This document shows, in pieces, positions 15,929 through 23,006 of a stretch of 37,626 nucleotides of DNA. The translations under genes were made by a program, and so were the position numbers. The notes beneath the pieces are model-generated. The model ran no database searches. It was not told the origin of the DNA and saw only the letters and a program-made list of their open reading frames with translations. Positions within the stretch are counted from its first letter, which is position 1; every line of letters begins with the position of its first letter. The stretch is from Bacteriovoracaceae bacterium (lineage in GTDB: Bacteria; Bdellovibrionota; Bacteriovoracia; Bacteriovoracales; Bacteriovoracaceae), in the NCBI GenBank assembly GCA_023701435.1, contig JAMPXB010000028.1, forward strand, positions 1 to 37,626, in the 5' to 3' direction.

Positions 15929-17251
15929 TCACAGGCCTTCAGTAGTGAAGGCCTGTATTTTTTTTCGCAGTATCATTCCTAACATTATTGAAACAACCGC
16001 CAGTGAGATGGCAAGTCCGATCCAGAAACCTTGCGCCTCAAATCCCCGATGAAAACCAAGATAATATCCCAGCGGAATACCTATTATCCAGTAACCGAAA
16101 AAAATGGCATAGGAAGCGGCCTTCGTAACAGATAGTCCCCTCAAAATTCCAGCAATCGTAACCTGGGCCCCATCAAACAATTGAAAACAGGCCACCCAAA
16201 ACAATAATTTTTTTGCCCAATCAATCACCAGTACATCATCTGTATAAAGAGAAATGACGACGTCTGGAAAAAAATAAAAAACTGAGCCCATAACCAATGC
16301 AAAACAAAAAGAAACAAAAAGGCTCACCTGACTGTAGGTCACAACAGATTGATAATTTTTTTCACCATAGGCATGCCCAACTTTAACTCCTACCGCCGCT
16401 GAAATCGACAAAGGAATCATAAAAGAGAGTGATCCAATGTTAAGAGCAAGGTTATTGGCAGCTGTCTGTATTTCCGCAAACTTTCCGACAAACAAGGTAA
16501 CTGAACAAAAGGCCATTATTTCAAAGAATAGGATCAATGATATTGGCCCTCCCAATCGGGACATCTCTTTTATAAAAGACCACTGAATTTTCCTGGAGGT
16601 TTTCCAATACTTCCTTGTTAACGAGAAAAGCGCCAGGGCCATGAACAACCTGACTCCTAAGCTGGCCCAGGCGAGACCCGTTTCTTTGAACTCCGGCATG
16701 CCGAACTTTCCAAAAACAAATGCGTAATTAAAAAAGAGATTCACCCCTACAGCAAGAAGAGCAATGATGTTGGCGGACATGGTTTTTTCCTGAGACTGGA
16801 AAAATTCCTTTGCCCCCTGATAAAGACAAAGTCCAAAAGCCGAAAAGCTGGTAATAATTAAGTACTCAACAATGATGTTATTTAAATTGATTCCGTAATC
16901 CAGCCAGGGTACGAGATAAATACTCAGAAAAGTAAGAGCGCATGAGACGACAGAGACCAGCAGGCTATAAAACATGATGGTCCAGAAATAATCATCGATA
17001 CTTTCCCCATTCCCCCGTTTCTGGGCCAGTAAAGGCGAGATCGAAAATTGAAAACCCAAAAGGGAAATCATAATTGGGTTGGCGATCGAAATCGCCAGAC
17101 CAATGGCCGCCAGACACTCACGGGAGTAGCGACCGGCTATAATCATATCACCGGTACCAATGAGCATTATCCCAATGTGTCCGAAAATGATCGGAAGTGA
17201 GAATATCAAAAGTTGTTTAAGGGCAAAGGGTCTGCTTGGAGCAATAGTCAC
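15929..17251 (-). CDS. MATE family multidrug/cation antiporter
   Basis: The 440-residue inner-membrane protein has the MATE layout of two halves of six spans each, for example LLIFSLPIIFGHIGIMLIGTGDMII and ISLILFFEIMAFCSVTLFVG. MATE pumps expel cationic drugs or metabolites using the sodium or proton gradient. It starts inside the last codons of def (four-base overlap, ATGA), so the two are probably cotranslated. Its last codons overlap the terminator of the convergent gene. Confidence 0.9.
   Translation of the reverse strand: MTIAPSRPFALKQLLIFSLPIIFGHIGIMLIGTGDMIIAGRYSRECLAAIGLAISIANPIMISLLGFQFSISPLLAQKRGNGESIDDYFWTIMFYSLLVSVVSCALTFLSIYLVPWLDYGINLNNIIVEYLIITSFSAFGLCLYQGAKEFFQSQEKTMSANIIALLAVGVNLFFNYAFVFGKFGMPEFKETGLAWASLGVRLFMALALFSLTRKYWKTSRKIQWSFIKEMSRLGGPISLILFFEIMAFCSVTLFVGKFAEIQTAANNLALNIGSLSFMIPLSISAAVGVKVGHAYGEKNYQSVVTYSQVSLFVSFCFALVMGSVFYFFPDVVISLYTDDVLVIDWAKKLLFWVACFQLFDGAQVTIAGILRGLSVTKAASYAIFFGYWIIGIPLGYYLGFHRGFEAQGFWIGLAISLAVVSIMLGMILRKKIQAFTTEGL
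15931..15965 (+). terminator. Strong terminator inside the MATE 3' coding end
   Basis: ACAGGCCTTCA (15931-15941) pairs perfectly with TGAAGGCCTGT (15946-15956) around GTAG, and T residues follow to 15965. It terminates the exported-protein gene at 15433-15924 but is also the coding sequence for the last residues of the convergent MATE gene. Confidence 0.9.
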
Positions 17252-17787
17252 TCAATAGTCCGTTCCTGAATGAATTCTTCGAATTCTTCCTGGTATGAAA
17301 GTAATTTGGGGTCTTTTATCCTATCAACATAGAGGATGCCACCGAGATGATCAAGCTCATGCTGAAGTACGGTGGCCAGAAATCCTTGGGCTATGATTTC
17401 TTGTTCTTCGCCGTTTTGATTCCAATAGGTAACTTTTATTTTATTAGGGCGCTCTACAAAACCGCGAAGCCCCGGAACCGATAGGCAACCTTCCCAGAAA
17501 CCTTGCAGATCAGTGGTTAAATATTCGATGCGAGGATTGATAAATACCGTAAGAGGAAAACTCACCTCTTCGCCGTACCGGTTAAAATTCATCAGTTCTA
17601 TCAAGGCCAGCTGCCAATCTATTCCAATTTGAGGTGCTGCAATGCCGATCCCCCCATAATGCTCCATGGAATCATGCATATCTTCCAGTAGTTGACCAAA
17701 CTCCTTGGTCTTTAGAAAGTTTTTAAGCACTTCCTGCGTTTTTTTTCTTAAAATTGGATTCCCCATCCGGCATATTGGCCTGATCAT
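17248..17787 (-). CDS. def: Peptide deformylase
   Basis: Deformylase removes the formyl group from the N-terminal Met of new proteins. The 179-residue enzyme has all three motifs: GIGIAAPQIG (46-55), EGCLSVPG (C101 as metal ligand) and QHELDHLGG (H143 and H147 as ligands, E144 as catalytic base). The length is usual. AGGGGG precedes the ATG. The downstream MATE gene overlaps by four bases. Confidence 0.95.
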   Translation of the reverse strand: MIRPICRMGNPILRKKTQEVLKNFLKTKEFGQLLEDMHDSMEHYGGIGIAAPQIGIDWQLALIELMNFNRYGEEVSFPLTVFINPRIEYLTTDLQGFWEGCLSVPGLRGFVERPNKIKVTYWNQNGEEQEIIAQGFLATVLQHELDHLGGILYVDRIKDPKLLSYQEEFEEFIQERTIE

Positions 17788-17836
17788 ACGACCCCCTGAG
17801 AAAGAGCTTCAGTAAATCCAAGTTTTCTACTCATGT

Positions 17837-17864
17837 TTGTTCCAGAATATCCGATAAGTATGAT
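17837..17864 (+). promoter_or_regulatory. Possible promoter for the exported protein gene at 17882
   Basis: TTGTTC (17837-17842) and TATGAT (17859-17864) are spaced by 16 bases, the -10 box matching five of six positions. Transcription would begin just before the AAAGGT ribosome site ahead of 17882. Confidence 0.4.
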
Positions 17865-17881
17865 CGAACAAAGGTACATCT

Positions 17882-18616
17882 ATGCTTCAATCATTTTTTA
17901 AAATTGCATTAGTCTTGGGTATCAATCTTATCATCTCTATCCCCATATATGCCAAGACCGTTGAACAAAAAGAATTGAACTTTCCTATTAAGACCGAAGA
18001 TCTCATGAAAGACGAGATCCATTACTATTTTACGGTCCTTTCCCCCCGTAAGTTAGTCCTGGCCTATCCGGAACTATTTGATCTGGATTCACTTTCCTTG
18101 ATTCAGGAAAGCAATGTCATGATGGTTGTAAATAAATCAGTATCCGTCGTGAATAGACCTGTCGGTTTTTTTGAAGAAAAGCAAATGAATGATGAAACTT
18201 TTGTATCTCATATCATGGGGGAGCAGAAAGTTAAAAGTGCCGGACCTGGAATTTTCTCCATCACTGTTCCGGGAGAAGACCAGCTGAAGTATCGAATGCA
18301 GTCTTTTTTTGATTCAGACGACTTGAGCACGCTTCCAAATTCTAAAGTTACCATGGCCGTTTCGGCAGCAAAAAAACTGGACGTTATAGCTCAGGGAGCT
18401 TCCACTATTATGTTTACTGAGAAAACCCAATTTTCAAAATATGCAGAAGGTGCTGTAACTGTCTCTTCTTACATTCCCCTTAAAGAAAATAAAACTTTGA
18501 TTATTTCTTATCAATTATGGGCAATTAAAAAAGCTTCTCTTGATAAGAAAGAACTTAAATTGAATTTTGTGGGTGAGCTAGAAGCGGTGAAAAGTTTAAT
18601 TGAGAGCTATAAATAA
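17882..18616 (+). CDS. Exported protein of unknown function
   Basis: The 244-residue precursor has a signal peptide (MLQSFFKIALVLGINLIISIPIYA, cut near residue 24). The mature part is about 220 residues with no Cys and a mixed alpha/beta composition (IHYYFTVLSP, FVSHIMGEQKV, VAVSAAKKLDV). No family is recognised. AAAGGT and a candidate promoter lie upstream. A perfect hairpin with a cgga loop lies directly after the stop, between it and hpf. Confidence 0.75.
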   Translation: MLQSFFKIALVLGINLIISIPIYAKTVEQKELNFPIKTEDLMKDEIHYYFTVLSPRKLVLAYPELFDLDSLSLIQESNVMMVVNKSVSVVNRPVGFFEEKQMNDETFVSHIMGEQKVKSAGPGIFSITVPGEDQLKYRMQSFFDSDDLSTLPNSKVTMAVSAAKKLDVIAQGASTIMFTEKTQFSKYAEGAVTVSSYIPLKENKTLIISYQLWAIKKASLDKKELKLNFVGELEAVKSLIESYK

Positions 18617-18617
18617 A

Positions 18618-18639
18618 GACTGCTCCCGGAGGAGCAGTC
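18618..18639. terminator. Perfect hairpin between convergent genes
   Basis: GACTGCTCC (18618-18626) pairs with GGAGCAGTC (18631-18639) around CGGA. A T-rich stretch follows on the minus-strand side (behind hpf), not on the plus side. Confidence 0.6.
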
Positions 18640-18650
18640 GAGACAAGCTA

Positions 18651-18977
18651 TTAAGCAACTGCAGTTTTAAGTGAATAATAGCGCTTATTAATTTTATCTT
18701 TCATCATACGTTTATGCTCACCAAGTGACCTGCTGGCCTTGTCTACAGCTACTGCAAAAGATTCATAAAGATTTTGTCCTTCAGCAGTAAAAGCATAATC
18801 CTGATTCATATTATGAATAGCCAAGCTGGTAATATAACGTTTGTTTTCCAATTTTAAATGGATCTGAACTCCAGCGGCACCATTCAGATAACGGTTTAGT
18901 TTTCCGATTCGGCTAGTAATGAACTGATCCATCCATGGAGAATTTTCTAATCCTTGATAGTGAACTTGGACTTGCAT
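18651..18977 (-). CDS. hpf: Short-form ribosome hibernation promoting factor
   Basis: The 108-residue protein matches the HPF/RaiA N-terminal domain: MQVQVHYQGLENSPWMDQFITSRIGKL at the start, then a basic C-terminal helix (HKRMMKDKINKRYYSLKT). Such factors bind the 30S decoding centre and silence ribosomes in stationary phase. It lacks the C-terminal extension of the long form, so dimerisation into 100S would need another partner. AAGGAG precedes the ATG. A 15-base perfect palindrome (19041-19055) lies upstream. Confidence 0.88.
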   Translation of the reverse strand: MQVQVHYQGLENSPWMDQFITSRIGKLNRYLNGAAGVQIHLKLENKRYITSLAIHNMNQDYAFTAEGQNLYESFAVAVDKASRSLGEHKRMMKDKINKRYYSLKTAVA

Positions 18978-19040
18978 AAGTTAACTCCTTTCTCTATTTG
19001 CCTTGAATCAATCCTAGCAAAGTAGAGTACTTTTAAACAT

Positions 19041-19055
19041 TCAGTAATACTGAAC
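19041..19055. promoter_or_regulatory. Palindrome upstream of hpf
   Basis: TTCAGTA-A-TACTGAA is a perfect 7-1-7 palindrome, 64 bases before the hpf start and behind the LysR gene. A dimeric regulator could bind it. No RNA role is likely, as the loop is one base. Confidence 0.45.
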
Positions 19056-19072
19056 ATTGAGTTAAGTGAGAT

Positions 19073-19963
19073 TTACTTATGTGAAAGAGTAAAGTTTTTC
19101 ATCGCAAAAAGGGCCAAAGGATTAAGAAGCTTACGCTTCCCTACCATCATCCACACCTCTTCCTGCAAATTATCAAGAGCTCCAAATTCAATGAGGGATT
19201 TGGCTTTTAACAAATGAGTGACACTGCTTCTCATTACGACAATAAGACCATTACCATTGAGGGCCAGATCAATCTCAGTTGCTTTATCTTCAACTTCAGC
19301 AATGACATCAATCACCAGATTTTTTTGTTTCAAATAAAAATCTACTTTTTGCCTGGTGTTTGAATCGTAGGTTGGGAGGATAAAGGGGACGTGTTTTAGG
19401 ATTTCCGGCCACTTCCCTTTTACTTTAAATTTAGAGTGGCCAACGACAATTAATTCTTCCCGGCAAAGGAGCTTGGTCTCAAAGATTGATGCATCTTTAA
19501 CCTGAGGAATGGAGTTCGTAAGAATCAGATCTAATTTGAACTCATTTTGCATCTTGATCAATTCTTCCCGGTGACCCTCTCTCAAAATAACCTTGCAGGA
19601 CTTATTATTAATTAAAAAAGTCAAAAGTTCGTCAGAGATGTGCTTGGGTACTGAGTCCTGACAACCAATTTCAATCTTGGCCCTTTCCTTGCCCTTACTT
19701 CGATCGGCCAGGGTGTCTTTTAATTCAAAACCTAATTTAAAGATGTCGCGGGCATATTCATGAACAATAGTCCCAGCTTCAGTCAAAACTAACTTTTTTC
19801 CAACGCGGGAAAACAAAGGTGTGCCAAGCCCCTCTTCCAATTCTTTAAGCTGCATAGATAAAGCTGGCGAACTGATCAGGATATCTTTTGAGGCCAGGGC
19901 GATAGAACCCAGTTCTGCAATTTTATAGAAGTAATAAAGCTGGTTGTAATTTAATGGGACCAT
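19073..19963 (-). CDS. LysR family transcriptional regulator, NhaR-like
   Basis: The 296-residue regulator has an N-terminal winged helix-turn-helix (about 1-60, NYNQLYYFYKIAELGSIALASK, then SPALSMQLKELEE) and a C-terminal periplasmic-binding-like effector domain (about 95-290). The N-terminus resembles NhaR, the Na+-responsive activator, but no antiporter gene is nearby, so the effector and targets are unknown. GAGG sits only one base before the ATG, so the true leader may differ. It is divergent from the exported-protein gene at 20146, and a 14-base palindrome in the shared intergenic region may be its operator. Confidence 0.85.
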   Translation of the reverse strand: MVPLNYNQLYYFYKIAELGSIALASKDILISSPALSMQLKELEEGLGTPLFSRVGKKLVLTEAGTIVHEYARDIFKLGFELKDTLADRSKGKERAKIEIGCQDSVPKHISDELLTFLINNKSCKVILREGHREELIKMQNEFKLDLILTNSIPQVKDASIFETKLLCREELIVVGHSKFKVKGKWPEILKHVPFILPTYDSNTRQKVDFYLKQKNLVIDVIAEVEDKATEIDLALNGNGLIVVMRSSVTHLLKAKSLIEFGALDNLQEEVWMMVGKRKLLNPLALFAMKNFTLSHK

Positions 19964-20003
19964 ACCTCAAGATTATAATTTGTAATGAAATGTGACTAGA
20001 AAA

Positions 20004-20017
20004 TAGACAGCTGTCTA
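20004..20017. promoter_or_regulatory. Palindromic operator candidate between LysR and the 20146 gene
   Basis: TAGACAGCTGTCTA is a perfect 14-base palindrome 41 bases upstream of the LysR start and about 130 bases before the plus-strand gene. LysR proteins commonly bind such intergenic sites to regulate themselves and a divergent gene. Confidence 0.45.
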
Positions 20018-20068
20018 GCAAGAGGCTCCGAGGGAACGCCTAACCCATTGAATTCAGTTAATTTATTT

Positions 20069-20083
20069 TGGCACTAGGCTTGT
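20069..20083 (+). promoter_or_regulatory. Possible sigma54 promoter for the 20146 gene
   Basis: TGGCAC (20069-20074) and TTGT (20080-20083) with a five-base spacer match the -24/-12 elements TGGCAC-N5-TTGC except for T in the last place. No good sigma70 pair is seen here. Confidence 0.35.
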
Positions 20084-20145
20084 ATAAAGATGCCCGAGGG
20101 ATGACAGCAGGATGAGGTCATTTTCCATAAACAACAGGGGGAAAC

Positions 20146-20538
20146 ATGAAAACTAAAACACTGTCACTGTCAACGATTCTTGGATTTTTTGGACTCATTC
20201 TGATGATTCATACCTTTAGTACACATGCCGCTACTTCCGAGGCCATTGTTTGCTCAACAGCTTTCGGAGAAAAAACGTTCACCATTGAAAACGACCGCAT
20301 CTCATTTCAGAAAGAAGATGAAGCGGGAATCAGTCGTTCTATTTCATCCATCGAGGCAGACGCTGTCCGCACTCACAAAAAGCACCTGGGATTTTCAAAA
20401 ACTCTTTATATCGATGGCAACAAACACCGGATTAACGTTCACAACACCAAGGCGTTCTCCGATGTAAACGACTACCTTTCAATTACTTCTCCTAAAGGGC
20501 ATGAAATGACTTACCCCCTCAACTGTCACTCTGCCTAA
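20146..20538 (+). CDS. Small exported protein of unknown function
   Basis: The 130-residue precursor has a signal peptide (about 1-28, cut near THA-AT) and a mature domain of about 100 residues with two Cys (VCSTAF and LNCHSA), likely joined at the ends by a disulfide. No family is recognised. AGGGGG precedes the ATG. It is divergent from the LysR gene and could be its target. A strong terminator follows. Confidence 0.75.
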   Translation: MKTKTLSLSTILGFFGLILMIHTFSTHAATSEAIVCSTAFGEKTFTIENDRISFQKEDEAGISRSISSIEADAVRTHKKHLGFSKTLYIDGNKHRINVHNTKAFSDVNDYLSITSPKGHEMTYPLNCHSA

Positions 20539-20556
20539 TAGTGATACCCCCCTGTT

Positions 20557-20595
20557 AAAAGGGACTAGCGCCGGATGCGTGAGGTCCCTTTTTTT
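20557..20595 (+). terminator. Rho-independent terminator
   Basis: AAAAGGGAC (20557-20565) pairs with GTCCCTTTT (20584-20592), with a short inner CGC/GCG stem, and is followed by T. Confidence 0.85.
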
Positions 20596-20674
20596 ATTCC
20601 TGACTAAAAAAGTATCATTCTAAATCCCGCACAAATTCTTCCGATAAGCCTTTGAATATTTTCAGAGGGTCATC

Positions 20675-21004
20675 ATGAAATTTATCCTTATGTTTTTGAT
20701 GCTTAGTTGTTTATCAGTGGCCAATGCCCAAAAAGCAGAAGTTCTTCTCCTCGATGAAGATATTGATGAAACTGAACTGAAAGAGGATTTCAATGTTCAC
20801 AAGGGAAGCACTCACCGAAGCTCCATTCCCGACCGCGATCAGCGACAAATGCTTTTAAGTAAATTGTCGGCAATAGAAAAATGGGACGAACTGAAAAAAG
20901 ACATCTTCTATATGGACCTGGCTTCCAAGAGCGTATCTCAGTTAAAGGAAAAGTATCCGGAACTGAAGCTCAAAGAGATTAAGATGCTCAAAGCCCAGAG
21001 GTAA
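20675..21004 (+). CDS. Small exported protein, partner of the caspase-like gene
   Basis: The 109-residue precursor has a signal peptide (MKFILMFLMLSCLSVANA). The mature part has an acidic stretch (LLLDEDIDETELKED) and then helical, Lys/Glu-rich sequence with SIPDRDQRQ and repeated SQLKEKYPELKLKE. No family is recognised. The gap to the next start is only three bases, and that start's ribosome site (GAGG) lies in the last codons of this gene, so the two are cotranslated. A role as chaperone, inhibitor or substrate of the protease is possible but unproven. Confidence 0.7.
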   Translation: MKFILMFLMLSCLSVANAQKAEVLLLDEDIDETELKEDFNVHKGSTHRSSIPDRDQRQMLLSKLSAIEKWDELKKDIFYMDLASKSVSQLKEKYPELKLKEIKMLKAQR

Positions 21005-21007
21005 AAA

Positions 21008-22930
21008 ATGAAAAAGCTAATTTTTTCTTTTACCCTACTTTCCTTATCACCACTTCTGGCTCAGGCCAATTGCAATAAAAAAATTGATCCCAGCAAAGTC
21101 ATGCTGTTTGTAGATACCAATAATTCGGAACTGGAAATCATTACATCACAGAAAGCTGCATGTGAACGGGGTGAGCGATTGGTTGTGGTTCCTAAAAACT
21201 ACAAGGACTACAAAAAGTACACTGACAAGCTAATTGAAACCGAAAAAAGAATCAGAAAATGTCTCAATACTAAAGCGGCGGATGCCTGTAAAGAAGAAGA
21301 CAAGCACTACTCTAACGCCAATAGTGAATTGGCCGCTTTTAAACAGTCCCAGCCTTCAATTAGGACGGGTATAAGCGAGGCGATGGCCGAGATTAAAGCG
21401 ACGAATGGAAAACTGCAAGTCTTCACCGTCTCCGGTCATGACGGTGGTGGTTCCTTTGGAGGGAACAAGGGTGACTTTAGCCGTTATGAGCTAGCTGAAA
21501 TAATGAAGGAACATCAGGACATCAATGAGACAACATCTATCTTGCTCCTGGGATGTTATACCGGTGTTCAAAATGAAATTTATGCCTGGAAAAGTATTTT
21601 TCCGTCAGCACGCATGATCGCCGGATATGATGGCTCAGCTCCTCTGGCAGACCGACCTCAAGGCCATCAGTACATTACAGACCTTCTCCTGAAAGAAAAA
21701 GAGTTGTTAAAAAACTCCGATGAGAAAAAACTCATGAGTTTTGCTCAGAATAATATTAAAAGTCTTAATCAACTTCATGCGGCGATGTATGTTAACTGTG
21801 AAGATGATACTGAATTCTATTACGGCTCAGACGGCACCAAGAAAAACTTCAAAGCTTTTAACACCAAAGAGTGTCTTGAAAAAAAAGATGAAATCAAGGC
21901 CCTGGCCAAAGAAGTAGACAAATACCAATTGGGAATTCTAGAGCCTCCTCTCAATACTCAAGCAGAACTCCGCCAACTTTACAACAAGGCGAGACGCTAC
22001 GAGCACTGCCTGCAATTAACGGAAACAGAGTTGAATGTCAGTAACCTTTTCAACTTGCTCTTCTATCAAGGGGTCAAGGAGAGCTTTGCCAGTTATTACA
22101 AAGATGACCTTAGCAAAGCAGAATCAATTCTGGCGGATCTTGACGGCGAAGTGATTTTACAAAGTTTAACTCAGTCCTTGGATAAGCAACAACAAGAGGT
22201 CGATAAAATCAAGGCCGAGCTGGAGTTGATGGAAAAATCCCCGGAAACTTATTTGGCCCAGGAAAAGAAAAAACTGGAAGAACTTCAGATGCAAAAAGAT
22301 CAGATGCTGAAGGATCCTGCCTTTGCTTCCGTTAAAAACATGATTGATCCAGTAAGCGGAGAACTTATTGGCACCAAGGAGCCGACTCCGGAACAGTTCG
22401 AAAAGCTTACTGCTATTGTAAAGGTAATTAATAATCTCAATGACCAAGCTCACCAGTTTGTATGGAAAAAAAATAACTTACCAGAAGCAGTTAAGTATCA
22501 ACAAGGAAATCTCGCCTTTGCCGAGCAACAGCTAAATACTCAGCTTATCACCGTTCAAACGGTAAAAGAATCACTAGCCGGTAAGCAAAGTCCCGTGTGG
22601 GTTCCGACCTTTGAAAACCTCGATAAAAAATCTCGGGCCGAGACACTTAAAAACATTAATAACATGCATGGGCTGCTGTCCGTGCAAGGTCTTCCCGAAA
22701 AGCAGCAAAAAGCCCTGCGATGGCTCTCTCAAGTTCAATCCAATCATTTAGTCGCCTTTCAAAATCCGTTCAGCTGGCATGAGTTCACGGGGCGGGCGGA
22801 AGCACCAATGTTTCCTGTTCGACTCGACGGTGGGCAGAATCCGATGTCATTTGGTTCTGGTTACTTTACCCCTATTCCGGGCATGGGACTCGGCGGCGGC
22901 ATCATGGGCGGCTCCTATGGCGGTCAATAA
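21008..22930 (+). CDS. Exported caspase-fold cysteine peptidase candidate
   Basis: The 640-residue precursor has a signal peptide (MKKLIFSFTLLSLSPLLAQA). Residues about 135-200 carry the layout of caspase-fold (clan CD) peptidases: VFTVSGHDGGGSFGG with H144-D-G after a hydrophobic strand, then ILLLGCYTGVQNE with C183 after a second strand, as in the HG and GC active-site pair of that clan. A long Lys/Glu/Gln-rich helical, probably coiled region follows (about 380-560), then a Gly-rich tail (GGGIMGGSYGGQ). Several Cys suggest disulfides. Clan CD enzymes usually cut after Arg, Lys or Asp. The family could not be confirmed; other enzymes also have HG and GC motifs. Confidence 0.62.
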   Translation: MKKLIFSFTLLSLSPLLAQANCNKKIDPSKVMLFVDTNNSELEIITSQKAACERGERLVVVPKNYKDYKKYTDKLIETEKRIRKCLNTKAADACKEEDKHYSNANSELAAFKQSQPSIRTGISEAMAEIKATNGKLQVFTVSGHDGGGSFGGNKGDFSRYELAEIMKEHQDINETTSILLLGCYTGVQNEIYAWKSIFPSARMIAGYDGSAPLADRPQGHQYITDLLLKEKELLKNSDEKKLMSFAQNNIKSLNQLHAAMYVNCEDDTEFYYGSDGTKKNFKAFNTKECLEKKDEIKALAKEVDKYQLGILEPPLNTQAELRQLYNKARRYEHCLQLTETELNVSNLFNLLFYQGVKESFASYYKDDLSKAESILADLDGEVILQSLTQSLDKQQQEVDKIKAELELMEKSPETYLAQEKKKLEELQMQKDQMLKDPAFASVKNMIDPVSGELIGTKEPTPEQFEKLTAIVKVINNLNDQAHQFVWKKNNLPEAVKYQQGNLAFAEQQLNTQLITVQTVKESLAGKQSPVWVPTFENLDKKSRAETLKNINNMHGLLSVQGLPEKQQKALRWLSQVQSNHLVAFQNPFSWHEFTGRAEAPMFPVRLDGGQNPMSFGSGYFTPIPGMGLGGGIMGGSYGGQ

Positions 22931-22969
22931 CGCACCTCGAATAACTTTAAATAAAGAGTAATTTCCATT

Positions 22970-23006
22970 AAGCTGTTAGCACTCTCAAAGTGAAGGATAA
23001 CAGCTT
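22970..23006 (+). promoter_or_regulatory. Hairpin in the leuS leader with the ribosome site in its internal loop
   Basis: AAGCTGTTA (22970-22978) pairs perfectly with TAACAGCTT (22998-23006). Inside it, CACT (22980-22983) pairs with AGTG (22989-22992). The Shine-Dalgarno AAGGA (22993-22997) is left unpaired opposite a single G. The outer stem ends exactly at the base before the ATG. This could control initiation of leuS. Confidence 0.65.
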
